A stretch of DNA of 64,000 nt from Candidatus Gastranaerophilales bacterium (GTDB lineage: Bacteria; Cyanobacteriota; Vampirovibrionia; Gastranaerophilales; Gastranaerophilaceae), in NCBI GenBank assembly GCA_944323985.1, contig CALUUP010000002.1, positions 62,001-126,000 of the forward strand, in the 5' to 3' direction. The position numbers and the translations under genes were made by a program. Each line of letters starts with the position of its first letter. Within the stretch, counting starts at the first letter, position 1. Below, piece by piece: positions 53,624-61,473 of the stretch. The notes under the pieces were generated by a model, which saw only the letters and a program-made list of their open reading frames with translations, was not told the DNA's origin and ran no database searches.

Positions 53624-54222
53624 TAATATGTCGTACGCTTTAGAATTATTTTTGATTTTTCGTTATACAAATTATGCTTGTACCAAACCCCTTCAAATTC
53701 ACCATCAGGAGTGAATAAATACTGGCAATCTTTCGATACAAAATATATTGCACTCACAGGAGTTCCTGAGATTCTGTATTGGATAGAATAATAAGGATAA
53801 TCAGGATATTCGCCATAGATAAAATCAACATATTTCAAATTCCCTAGAGCGTCATAATAATAAGCTTTTGAAACATCTTTTTTATCCTGAAGAGCATACA
53901 TATAAATATTTTTCATTCTTTTATAATAAAAAGCCGAAATATTATAATCTCCATATTCTTTATATCCTGCAGATGCTGCAAGATAATGCTCAATTCTGTC
54001 TTTATCTTTCAACTTATCCTTAAATTGAGATTTAAAATCTTCTTGTTTTACAACAGGATTTTCAAATATTATATCTTTGACTTCATTAATTATAGCTTCT
54101 TTTTCAACAATGGATTTATCTATCCAATCATATTTTATATCTGCAATATAAATGTCATTATAATTAGCAAAAACAAAAGGACAAATTAGTAAAAATAAAA
54201 TCGTAGATAAAATTTTTTTCAT
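53623..54222 (-). CDS. Exported protein of unknown function
   Basis: A 199-residue protein that I do not recognise. A signal peptide (1-19, ending VFANYN) leads into a helical acidic region and then a Tyr-rich beta part: AYYYDALGNLKYVDFIYGEYPDYPYYSIQYRISG, VSAIYFVSKDCQYLF and GEFEGVWYKHNLYN. The beta part looks like a small periplasmic sheet domain. GGAG lies before the ATG. The stop codon runs into the heptad array; no terminator is visible. It stands alone and its neighbours give no clue. Confidence 0.6.
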   Translation of the reverse strand: MKKILSTILFLLICPFVFANYNDIYIADIKYDWIDKSIVEKEAIINEVKDIIFENPVVKQEDFKSQFKDKLKDKDRIEHYLAASAGYKEYGDYNISAFYYKRMKNIYMYALQDKKDVSKAYYYDALGNLKYVDFIYGEYPDYPYYSIQYRISGTPVSAIYFVSKDCQYLFTPDGEFEGVWYKHNLYNEKSKIILKRTTY

Positions 54223-54275
54223 CTTAAAACTCCATAATTTTATAATAAGTATACCACATTCTCTGAGTTTTATAG

Positions 54276-54281
54276 TATAAT
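54276..54281 (+). promoter_or_regulatory. -10 box abutting the acyltransferase start
   Basis: TATAAT ends 7 nt before the ATG and no ribosome site intervenes. The -35 is weak. It drives the five-domain-type operon from the acyltransferase to xerD. Confidence 0.45.
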
Positions 54282-54288
54282 TAAAGCT

Positions 54289-54972
54289 ATGGTAAGAATT
54301 TTAGATGGTAAAAATACTAACAAAGTTTCGCATCTTGTTTTTAGAATATTAAAATTTCAAGAGCTTTTTACAAGAATATTAGAAGTAAATAATCCAGATA
54401 AAATGCCTTGTATATATGCAATGTGGCATGCACATCAGTTTTGTATTCATGGAATTCGTCATCGTTCAAAATTACATGTTCTAGTAAGCCGTTCTCGTGA
54501 TGGAGAAATTATTGCTGATGTTGTAGAGCGTTGGGGCTTCAAAACCGTTAGAGGTTCTAAGGGTAAAAAAGGTGCAGTAGAAGCTACTATGCAGATGATT
54601 TCCATATTAAAAAATGGTGAAAATTGTGCAATGATGGTTGATGGCCCTAAAGGCCCTGCAAGAGTTGTTAAAGATGGTGTAATAAAAATTGCCAAAATGG
54701 CAGGAGTTCCTATTGTTCCTGTATATTGGTATTCTAAAAATCCTACTTTTGCAAAGTTCCCATCTTGGGATGAAATGAGATGTCCCATTTTTAGCACAAA
54801 CTTGATAAATCTCTATGGAGAGCCTATTTATGTTCCTCAAGACGGTGATGAGCTTGCAGAGGAACAAGCAAGATTAGAATTACAAAAAAGTTTAGAAAAC
54901 CTCGAAAAAGAGGCTCCTAAAGCATTTGATGAGGTATACAAATTCGGAATATGGAAAAGAAAACAAAATTAA
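54289..54972 (+). CDS. Lysophospholipid acyltransferase-like (DUF374) protein
   Basis: A 227-residue protein of the DUF374 branch of lysophospholipid acyltransferases. The catalytic histidine region is AMWHAHQFCIHGIRH; HVLVSRSRDGEIIADVVERWGFKTVRGSKGKKG and MMVDGPKGPARVVKDG are the family's other blocks. Members acylate a lipid A or lysolipid acceptor at the inner membrane; the acceptor here is unknown. It overlaps the next gene by 22 nt and heads an operon with an amidohydrolase, PBP4 and XerD. Confidence 0.85.
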   Translation: MVRILDGKNTNKVSHLVFRILKFQELFTRILEVNNPDKMPCIYAMWHAHQFCIHGIRHRSKLHVLVSRSRDGEIIADVVERWGFKTVRGSKGKKGAVEATMQMISILKNGENCAMMVDGPKGPARVVKDGVIKIAKMAGVPIVPVYWYSKNPTFAKFPSWDEMRCPIFSTNLINLYGEPIYVPQDGDELAEEQARLELQKSLENLEKEAPKAFDEVYKFGIWKRKQN

Positions 54973-55775
54973 AACTCCTTGCTATTCAAATGGAATCTGC
55001 TATTGGAGATTTAAAACTTAACATTGAAAGTGTTAAAAATTTATTAGTGGCAAATTTAAATAAATATGAGCCTTTGGATTTTGTATTTTTACCTGAAGTT
55101 TGGACGACCGGTTGGTATTGTCCGAAGTTTCATCAGAATGCTGAAGATATAAATAATTCCGATTCTGTTAAGATGCTTCAAGAAATCGCTAAAGAATATA
55201 ATGTTAATATTATTGGCGGAAGCTTTATTCAAAAAAAAGGAGATAAGTATTTTAATACTTGTCCTGTAATTAATAGAGAAGGAAAATTAATTTGCACGTA
55301 TGATAAAAATCATTTATTTTCATATTATGGAGATAATGAAGGCGAATATATAGAAAAAGGAACTAACCCTGTTATTGCAGAAATAGAAGGTGTTAAAATA
55401 GGGATTTCAATATGTTATGATATTCGTTTTCCTGAAATTTATCGAGCATATAGAAAAGCAGGTGCTGATATTTTAGTTGATATGGCAGCTTGGCCTAAGA
55501 GCCGAAAGATTCATTGGGATAGCCTTACAACCGCAAGAGCTGTTGAAAATCAGTCTTATTTTGTGGCTTTAACTCAAACCGGTTTGCTTAATGATGGTTC
55601 TGAAAATCTTGGACATTCTATGATTATTGATTATGAAGGTAAAATTTTAGATGAAATAAATGAATTAGAAGGCGGAATTTATGCTGAAATTGATTTAGAA
55701 AAAATGTATGATTTCAGAGATAAATGTACTGTTTTAAAAGATATTAAAGACTCGTATGAGGTTATTATTAAATGA
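54951..55775 (+). CDS. Carbon-nitrogen hydrolase (omega-amidase-like)
   Basis: A 274-residue nitrilase-superfamily amidohydrolase. The catalytic triad is visible: E49 in FLPEVWTTGWY, K119 in YDKNHLF and C155 in ISICYDIRFPE. The spacing and the SYYGDNEGEYIEKG loop are closest to omega-amidases (YafV/Nit2), which hydrolyse alpha-ketoglutaramate and related amides. No glutamine transaminase adjoins, so the substrate is tentative. It overlaps the acyltransferase gene by 22 nt and PBP4 by 4 nt. Confidence 0.88.
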   Translation: MEKKTKLKLLAIQMESAIGDLKLNIESVKNLLVANLNKYEPLDFVFLPEVWTTGWYCPKFHQNAEDINNSDSVKMLQEIAKEYNVNIIGGSFIQKKGDKYFNTCPVINREGKLICTYDKNHLFSYYGDNEGEYIEKGTNPVIAEIEGVKIGISICYDIRFPEIYRAYRKAGADILVDMAAWPKSRKIHWDSLTTARAVENQSYFVALTQTGLLNDGSENLGHSMIIDYEGKILDEINELEGGIYAEIDLEKMYDFRDKCTVLKDIKDSYEVIIK

Positions 55776-57106
55776 AAAAATTTCTAGTATTTTTATTATT
55801 AATTATGTTTTCTTGTTTTAATCTAGCGGATGCAAAAAGTACAAAACGAGATTTTAATTCAATAATTAATGAATCAGGGGTTGAAAAGAATTCAATTTCA
55901 GTTTCAATCAAAGATTTAAATACAGGCAAAGTTGTTTATCAATTAAATGAAAAAATTCTTATGCATCCGGCCTCTATTCAGAAAGTTTTAACTTTACCTC
56001 CTGCTATTGAAGTTTTAGGGGAAGATTATAAATTCTCTACAGAAATTTATAAAAGAGATGATAATACTTTTTTATTCAAATTGGGAGCTGATCCGTATTT
56101 AACAACTTCTGATTTAAGCAAGTTAGCAAGTAAACTTACATTAGATACTAAAAAAGTTTTAATAGATGATAGTATTTTAGAAAAAAAAGACTGGGGTGAA
56201 GGCTGGCAATGGGATGATGATATGAATATCTTAATGCCAAGATTTAATTCCTATAATTTAGATAGAAATCTTATTAAACTTACTATTATGCCTACTAATA
56301 AAGGAGAATTAGCTACAATTATTAATCCAAGCAAATATCCTTTGGTTTTTTTAAATAATGTAATTACCTCAGATAAAAATGATGTAAAAGTGACAAGAGA
56401 TAATTCAATATCAAATAATGCACTAGCTTTAAACGGAACTGTTAATAAACCTGTTACTGTTTATGTTCCGACTAATAATTTAAAAAGATATTTTGATATT
56501 AGGTTAATGAATACTTTAGCTGATAAAAAAATATATTTAAAACAAAATTTTATAGTAGATAAAAAAATATCAAGTGATGTAGAGTTAGAAAAAATTACTC
56601 ATCCGATTTCTCAAGCAATAGATGATATTTTGAAAAATAGTGATAATTTAGTCGCAGAAACAACTGTAAAATTAGCAGGTGGGAAAAAATACGAAGATAA
56701 AGGAACTGATATAAACGGAATAAAAGTTTTTAATTCTTATTGTGAAAAAATGGGATTAGACAATTCCAGATTAAAAATAGTTGATGGAAGTGGTGTTTCT
56801 AAAAATAATCTTATTACAACAGATTTTATGACAGAATTTTTAATAAAAAATAAGGATAATTCAGTTTTAGCAAAACTTCCAAGTCCTGGAGAAGGAACTT
56901 TAACACATAGAATGCTTCCAATAAAGGAAAATCTGAAAGCGAAAACCGGAACTTTAGCTGATATAAGTTCTATTGCAGGATTTTTGACTACAAAAAACAA
57001 TAATAAATACGCATTTTGCATAATAATCAATGATCCGTCTTCAACTACTTCTGATATGAAATCTTTAGAAGACTACTTAATCCGTGAACTTTATTTAAAA
57101 TTATAG
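55772..57106 (+). CDS. dacB: D-alanyl-D-alanine carboxypeptidase/endopeptidase (PBP4-type)
   Basis: A 444-residue periplasmic class C penicillin-binding protein. The signal peptide (1-21) is followed by the SxxK motif, S68-I-Q-K71 (MHPASIQKVLTLP). The second motif lies in VDGSGVSKNN (S-K-N), and KTG is in LKAKTGTLADISS. It trims peptidoglycan pentapeptides or cross-links. Length is normal for the family (about 450-480). It overlaps the amidohydrolase gene by 4 nt (ATGA) and leads xerD by 7 nt. Confidence 0.94.
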   Translation: MKKFLVFLLLIMFSCFNLADAKSTKRDFNSIINESGVEKNSISVSIKDLNTGKVVYQLNEKILMHPASIQKVLTLPPAIEVLGEDYKFSTEIYKRDDNTFLFKLGADPYLTTSDLSKLASKLTLDTKKVLIDDSILEKKDWGEGWQWDDDMNILMPRFNSYNLDRNLIKLTIMPTNKGELATIINPSKYPLVFLNNVITSDKNDVKVTRDNSISNNALALNGTVNKPVTVYVPTNNLKRYFDIRLMNTLADKKIYLKQNFIVDKKISSDVELEKITHPISQAIDDILKNSDNLVAETTVKLAGGKKYEDKGTDINGIKVFNSYCEKMGLDNSRLKIVDGSGVSKNNLITTDFMTEFLIKNKDNSVLAKLPSPGEGTLTHRMLPIKENLKAKTGTLADISSIAGFLTTKNNNKYAFCIIINDPSSTTSDMKSLEDYLIRELYLKL

Positions 57107-57113
57107 GTAGAAA

Positions 57114-57962
57114 ATGTTTCAAATAATTGCTCAATATCTTGAATATCTTGAGCTTGAAAAAGGGCTTTCTCAAAACACTATAGATGCCTACAGAAGAGAT
57201 TTATCTGATTTCTCATTTGGAGTGGATGATATTAAAAATATAGATAGAAATTTTATAGGAAGCTATGTTAGAAATTTAAGAGAAAAAAAATTAGCACCAA
57301 CAAGTGTTATAAGAAAAGTGGCAACTCTAAGAGGCTTTTTTAAATGGGCAACATCAGTTGGAATAATTGAAAAAAATCCTGCATCAACTTTAGAACAACC
57401 CAAAACCCCTCAAAGATTACCAAAAGTTGTTTCTTTAAAAGAAATTGAAGAAATGCTCCATAATAATCTTACTCCAATAGAGCATGTGATCATGGAACTT
57501 TTATATAGCTGCGGTTTAAGGGTTTCAGAACTTGTTAATCTGAAAATTAATGATATCGATTTAAATTCAAAATATGTTCGTTGTTTTGGTAAAGGTTCTA
57601 AGGAAAGAATTATTCCGATAGGTGAAACTGCAAAAAATATTATTAAAACATATTTGCCTTATCGAGAACTTGTTATAAAAAAATTTAATCTTGAAAGCAA
57701 AAATTTACTTATTTTAGAAAATGGAAGATTTATAACAAGACAAGATGTTTATAATTTTATCCATGCTCAAGGAAAAATTATTCATAAAAATATATCTCCA
57801 CATACATTACGTCACAGTTTTGCTACTCATCTTTTAGAAAATGGCGCTGACTTAAGAGTAGTACAAGAATTGTTAGGTCATAGTGATGTTTCAACCACAC
57901 AGCTTTATACTCATATCAGTAAAAAACGTTTGAAAGAAGTTTATTTTTCGATTAATAAGTAA
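57114..57962 (+). CDS. xerD: Tyrosine recombinase XerC/XerD
   Basis: A 282-residue tyrosine recombinase of normal Xer length. The N-terminal SAM-like core-binding domain has YLELEKGLSQNTIDAYRRDL. The catalytic set is complete: R136 (CGLRVSELVNL), K160, H230 and R233 (PHTLRHSFATHLL), H256 (LLGHSDVSTTQLYTH) and Y265. It resolves chromosome dimers at dif. A housekeeping XerD is more likely than a mobile integrase because it is last in a cell-wall operon and no att-like repeats surround it. No dif site is seen in the window. Confidence 0.92.
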   Translation: MFQIIAQYLEYLELEKGLSQNTIDAYRRDLSDFSFGVDDIKNIDRNFIGSYVRNLREKKLAPTSVIRKVATLRGFFKWATSVGIIEKNPASTLEQPKTPQRLPKVVSLKEIEEMLHNNLTPIEHVIMELLYSCGLRVSELVNLKINDIDLNSKYVRCFGKGSKERIIPIGETAKNIIKTYLPYRELVIKKFNLESKNLLILENGRFITRQDVYNFIHAQGKIIHKNISPHTLRHSFATHLLENGADLRVVQELLGHSDVSTTQLYTHISKKRLKEVYFSINK

Positions 57963-57977
57963 TTAATTTAAATTTAT

Positions 57978-58319
57978 TTATTTTTTCCAGTAGGTTTTAA
58001 AATTTTTTATTTGAGAAATTATATCAGTGTAATTATCACTAAAACATATACATCTATCATCAATGTATAAATAAGCAGGTTCTTTTATATTGGTTATATC
58101 TATAACAAAATCATTTAAATTATTATCAATTAACCATTTTGCTGTTAATAATTTATTTCTTGTTGTAAAAATTTTAATATTAAATTCTAATGATAAATTT
58201 TGTAAAAATTCATATGCTCCATGCTTTATTTCAGGAATTATTTTTTCATTAAAATGTCCATCATAATTATTTAAAACTCCATCTAAATCTATTAAAATAG
58301 TTTTTTTATAATTACCCAT
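57978..58319 (-). CDS. Small HAD-superfamily phosphatase-like protein
   Basis: A 113-residue HAD-like protein. Motif I is ILIDLDGVLNNYDG with the nucleophile aspartate and the second aspartate. FTTRNKLLTAKWLIDNNL carries a motif II-like threonine, and AYLYIDDRCICF fits motif IV. It lacks a cap and motif III is weak. Relatives are small hydrolases of unknown substrate, often of phage or nucleotide type. AGGAGA precedes the ATG. It is divergent from the XRE gene, which shares its upstream region. Confidence 0.75.
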   Translation of the reverse strand: MGNYKKTILIDLDGVLNNYDGHFNEKIIPEIKHGAYEFLQNLSLEFNIKIFTTRNKLLTAKWLIDNNLNDFVIDITNIKEPAYLYIDDRCICFSDNYTDIISQIKNFKTYWKK

Positions 58320-58374
58320 ATTGTTCTCCTATAGACTACATACTTTTATAAAACTATATCAGAAAATAATAAGT

Positions 58375-58599
58375 ATGACAAATGAGACTACAAAACTTAT
58401 TAAATTAGGGCAAAATATTCAAAAAGCAAGAAAATTTAAGAAATTATCACAAAATGAACTTGCAGAAATGTTAAACATCTCGCGAGAACATTTAGCGAAA
58501 TTAGAAACAGCAAAAAGAAGAATAAGTTTAAAGTTATTATTTAGTCTTTGTGATGTTTTAGAGATAACAGAACAAGAATTATTTAATTTTTCTAAATAA
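58375..58599 (+). CDS. XRE-family helix-turn-helix regulator
   Basis: A 74-residue DNA-binding protein made of a single Cro/C1-type HTH domain: LGQNIQKARKFKKLSQNELAEMLNISREHLAKLETAKRRISLKLLFSLCDVL. The length is the bare domain with no sensor part. The start is placed at MTNETTKL; an earlier in-frame TTG has no ribosome site. It is divergent from the small HAD gene, so the 55-nt gap could hold an operator for autoregulation. No toxin gene partners it clearly. Confidence 0.85.
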   Translation: MTNETTKLIKLGQNIQKARKFKKLSQNELAEMLNISREHLAKLETAKRRISLKLLFSLCDVLEITEQELFNFSK

Positions 58600-58669
58600 T
58601 ATCTTGGTAGTTAATGTTTTAAAAATTATAAACAATGATTAATAAATCTTAATATTTAATGTTACAAAT

Positions 58670-58698
58670 TTGCGATAAATCTGATTTTATGGTAATTT
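58670..58698 (+). promoter_or_regulatory. Candidate promoter of the LysM-radA-amidohydrolase operon
   Basis: TTGCGA (58670-58675), a 17-bp spacer and TGG-TAATTT (-10 at 58693-58698). The predicted start leaves about 21 nt with the GTGAGG ribosome site. Confidence 0.45.
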
Positions 58699-58725
58699 TA
58701 CATTAGGATAAAATGGTGAGGATTT

Positions 58726-59289
58726 ATGAAAAGCACAACACTTAGAAGATCAAATATTACCAGAGAAAAAGTTGCCATGATGGAAGCGCTTAATCGCTAT
58801 AATAAAACACACATGGATGAAGATTTCTATAGAGTTCAAAGCAAAAATCGTGAACTTGATGCTCTTTGGCAATCTTTTGGTATTAAATCTCAAAAAAGTG
58901 AAAAAGCTCCTCAAGTATATTTTGTTACAGGTTTGATAATCGGTGTAATTATAACTTTAGTAATTACAACTTTTGTTAGTTTATTAATTAACGTATCAAC
59001 TCCTAAAGAAGATGTTGTTGAGCCTGTTAAAAAAGTTTCTGTCGGAACCGGAAAATTCTCATTTATTCCTGCTGATAGTGCTTCTTCTAAAAAAGTAGCT
59101 GCACCTATTGTTACTAACGAGGAATATGAAGTAAAAGAAGGTGATACTTTAGAAAGTATCGTAATAAGATTCTATGGTTCTTTTGATATGAATAAAGTAA
59201 ATGCTATTCAAGAAGCTAATAAAATGGCAAATCCTAATGCTTTATCTATCGGACAAAAATTAATTATCCCTATGAATATTAATCAATAA
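58726..59289 (+). CDS. Bitopic membrane protein with C-terminal LysM domain
   Basis: A 187-residue protein. The N-terminal ~60 residues are basic, helical and cytoplasmic. One helix spans about 65-89. A periplasmic linker leads to a LysM domain at about 133-184 (EEYEVKEGDTLESIVIRFYG ... NPNALSIGQKLIIP). LysM binds peptidoglycan, so this protein could tether the inner membrane to the wall. GTGAGG precedes the ATG. It is cotranscribed with radA (2-nt gap), an order with no obvious functional reason. Confidence 0.85.
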   Translation: MKSTTLRRSNITREKVAMMEALNRYNKTHMDEDFYRVQSKNRELDALWQSFGIKSQKSEKAPQVYFVTGLIIGVIITLVITTFVSLLINVSTPKEDVVEPVKKVSVGTGKFSFIPADSASSKKVAAPIVTNEEYEVKEGDTLESIVIRFYGSFDMNKVNAIQEANKMANPNALSIGQKLIIPMNINQ

Positions 59290-59291
59290 TT

Positions 59292-60665
59292 ATGGCTAAA
59301 CTTAAATCAAAGTATGTTTGTCAAAATTGTGGATATGAAACAGCAGGTTATTTAGGAAAATGCCCTGAATGTGGTAGCTGGGCTTCTTTTGTTGAAGAAA
59401 TAAATACTCCAACTAAAAAGGATGAGATTTTTAGTGAAGTTTTAGAAACTCTACCTCCGATGAAACTTAATGAAATTCAAATGAATTCAGAAATTAGAAT
59501 GAGTACGAATATTTCTGAATTTGATAGAGTTCTTGGTGGTGGAATTGTTCAAGGTTCACTGGTTTTAATTGCAGGTGATCCTGGTATTGGAAAATCTACT
59601 ATTCTACTTCAAACCTCAGGAGAACTTTGTAAAAACGACAAAAAAGTTTTTTATGTATCAGCAGAAGAATCTGCAAGTCAAATTAAACTCAGAGCTGAAA
59701 GACTTGGGGTTAAATCTGATAACTTATACATTTACCCTCAAACGAATTTAGAGCTTATAAAAAAGCATATAGAAGATTTGAAACCTGATTTAGTTATTAT
59801 TGATAGTATTCAGGCAGTTTATACTTCTCAAATTCAAAGTAGTGCCGGGAGTGTTTCTCAAATAAGGGAATGTACTAATTCTCTTATGCAAATTGCTAAA
59901 TCTCAAAATGTTTCAATTATTGTGATAGGTCATGTTACTAAAGAGGGAAATATCGCAGGTCCAAAAGTTTTAGAGCACATGGTCGATACTGTAATACAAT
60001 TTGAGGGTGATAAGTATAAAACTTATAGAATATTGCGTTCAATTAAAAATCGTTTTGGAAATACTTCTGAAGTAGGGATTTTTGAGATGAACTCTAACGG
60101 TTTAAGCGAAGTTATTAATCCGAGTGAATTATTTTTAAAAGAATACAATCAAACCCAAACACCAGGTAGTACAATTATTGTAACAAGTGAAGGCACTCGT
60201 CCTCTGCTTGTGGAAATTCAAGCTTTAGTGGGAACAACTCCATATCCTGCACCAAGAAGGGTCGCAAATGGCGTTGATACGGGACGTGTTTTACAAATTC
60301 TTGCTGTTTTAGAAAAAAGAATTGGATTAAATTTGTCTAAGCAAGATGTATATGTCAATGTAATTGGTGGGATTGATGTAAATGAACCTGCTGCGGATTT
60401 AGGAATTGCTCTTGCCATTGTAACTTGCGTAAGGGATGTTGTTTTTGATTCACACACTGCAATAATTGGTGAGATTGGTTTGTCGGGTGAAATTAGAGCA
60501 GTTAATCACATCGAAAAAAGAATTAATGAAGCTCAAAAATTAGGGTTTAAGAAAATTATTATTCCTGAAGCTAATGAGATTCAAGAAGAGTTTAAAGACA
60601 TTAAAATCATAAAAGTAAAAAGGATTTTGGAAGCTATTACTCGAGGAATCGGGAATGATAATTGA
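59292..60665 (+). CDS. radA: DNA repair protein RadA
   Basis: A 457-residue RadA (Sms), a RecA-like helicase that extends recombination intermediates. The zinc finger is C10-x2-C13 and C24-x2-C27. Walker A GDPGIGKST lies near residue 95, and the RadA-specific KNRFG motif is in RSIKNRFGNTSEVGIFEM. The C-terminal third is the inactive Lon-like domain (GGIDVNEPAADLGIALAI). Length is normal. It overlaps the next gene by 11 nt. Confidence 0.97.
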   Translation: MAKLKSKYVCQNCGYETAGYLGKCPECGSWASFVEEINTPTKKDEIFSEVLETLPPMKLNEIQMNSEIRMSTNISEFDRVLGGGIVQGSLVLIAGDPGIGKSTILLQTSGELCKNDKKVFYVSAEESASQIKLRAERLGVKSDNLYIYPQTNLELIKKHIEDLKPDLVIIDSIQAVYTSQIQSSAGSVSQIRECTNSLMQIAKSQNVSIIVIGHVTKEGNIAGPKVLEHMVDTVIQFEGDKYKTYRILRSIKNRFGNTSEVGIFEMNSNGLSEVINPSELFLKEYNQTQTPGSTIIVTSEGTRPLLVEIQALVGTTPYPAPRRVANGVDTGRVLQILAVLEKRIGLNLSKQDVYVNVIGGIDVNEPAADLGIALAIVTCVRDVVFDSHTAIIGEIGLSGEIRAVNHIEKRINEAQKLGFKKIIIPEANEIQEEFKDIKIIKVKRILEAITRGIGNDN

Positions 60666-61473
60666 TGCACATACGCATATTGGAAAAGCTTTTTGGGGAG
60701 ATTTTTCACCTGAAATGCTTTTAGATATAGTTGATAAAAATGTTGATTTTTTAATTTGTTCTAATCTTGCAGGTATTGATTGGTATACTCAAAAGAGTGA
60801 ATTAGAAGCTAATTTGGAAATGTTAGAAGCTTCTAAAAAGTATAGTAAAATAAAACCTTTACTTGTTTGTCAAGTTGAAAGAACTTGCGGTTGTGATGTA
60901 ATAGAAAAATTGATTAAAGAAAATCCGGAATTTATTGGGCTAAAATTTCATCCGGAATTTACAAAATTACCTGCAAATTCGAATAAATATGATAAATATT
61001 TAGAACTTGCTCAAAAATATAATAAACCTTGTTTGTTTCATTCAGATGATATAAATTCAAAATATGCTTCTCCTAAATTAATTTATGAAAAAGCTCAACA
61101 ATTTCCAAAGGTTCCGATTATTTTAGGTCATTTATCTATGGGAGATAAGAATTCTAAAATAGAAGCAATTAAAATAATGATTGATTCAATTGAAAATGAT
61201 AAAGCGAAATTATATGTTGATACTTCTTGGTTAGAGTTAGACGAAATAATATTACTAATTGATAGTTTAAAAAATACAAAAATTGGTGATTTTACAAATA
61301 AAATCTTATGGGCAACTGATACTCCTGTTGGAGAAATTAATCAAAATAAAAATTCCTATCATGATAGATTATTTAATTTTAAACAAAAAATTTTAAATCA
61401 TTATAGTGATAAAAATTTATTAGAAAATATTCTTTTTTATAATGCAAAAAATTTATTTAAGCTGAAAGTTTAG
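60655..61473 (+). CDS. Amidohydrolase-family metal-dependent hydrolase
   Basis: A 272-residue TIM-barrel hydrolase of the amidohydrolase_2/TatD-like group. The first metal motif is IIDAHTHIG (H6, H8). Further ligands lie in GLKFHPEF, CLFHSDD, ILGHLSMGD and the final aspartate of LWATDTPVG. The substrate is not inferable. It overlaps radA by 11 nt and its 3' end overlaps the leftward gene by 17 nt. Confidence 0.85.
   Translation: MIIDAHTHIGKAFWGDFSPEMLLDIVDKNVDFLICSNLAGIDWYTQKSELEANLEMLEASKKYSKIKPLLVCQVERTCGCDVIEKLIKENPEFIGLKFHPEFTKLPANSNKYDKYLELAQKYNKPCLFHSDDINSKYASPKLIYEKAQQFPKVPIILGHLSMGDKNSKIEAIKIMIDSIENDKAKLYVDTSWLELDEIILLIDSLKNTKIGDFTNKILWATDTPVGEINQNKNSYHDRLFNFKQKILNHYSDKNLLENILFYNAKNLFKLKV

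Noticed and set aside
54459-54867. Open frames antisense to the acyltransferase gene
   Set aside because: They lie inside a well-supported gene, have no ribosome sites and no recognisable motifs.
57114-57962. XerD-type recombinase considered as a prophage or island integrase
   Set aside because: It is last in a tight cell-wall operon, has standard Xer length and no att-like repeats or phage genes nearby.
57978-58599. HAD/XRE pair as a toxin-antitoxin module
   Set aside because: The genes are divergent rather than in one operon, and the HAD protein keeps enzyme motifs unlike known toxins.
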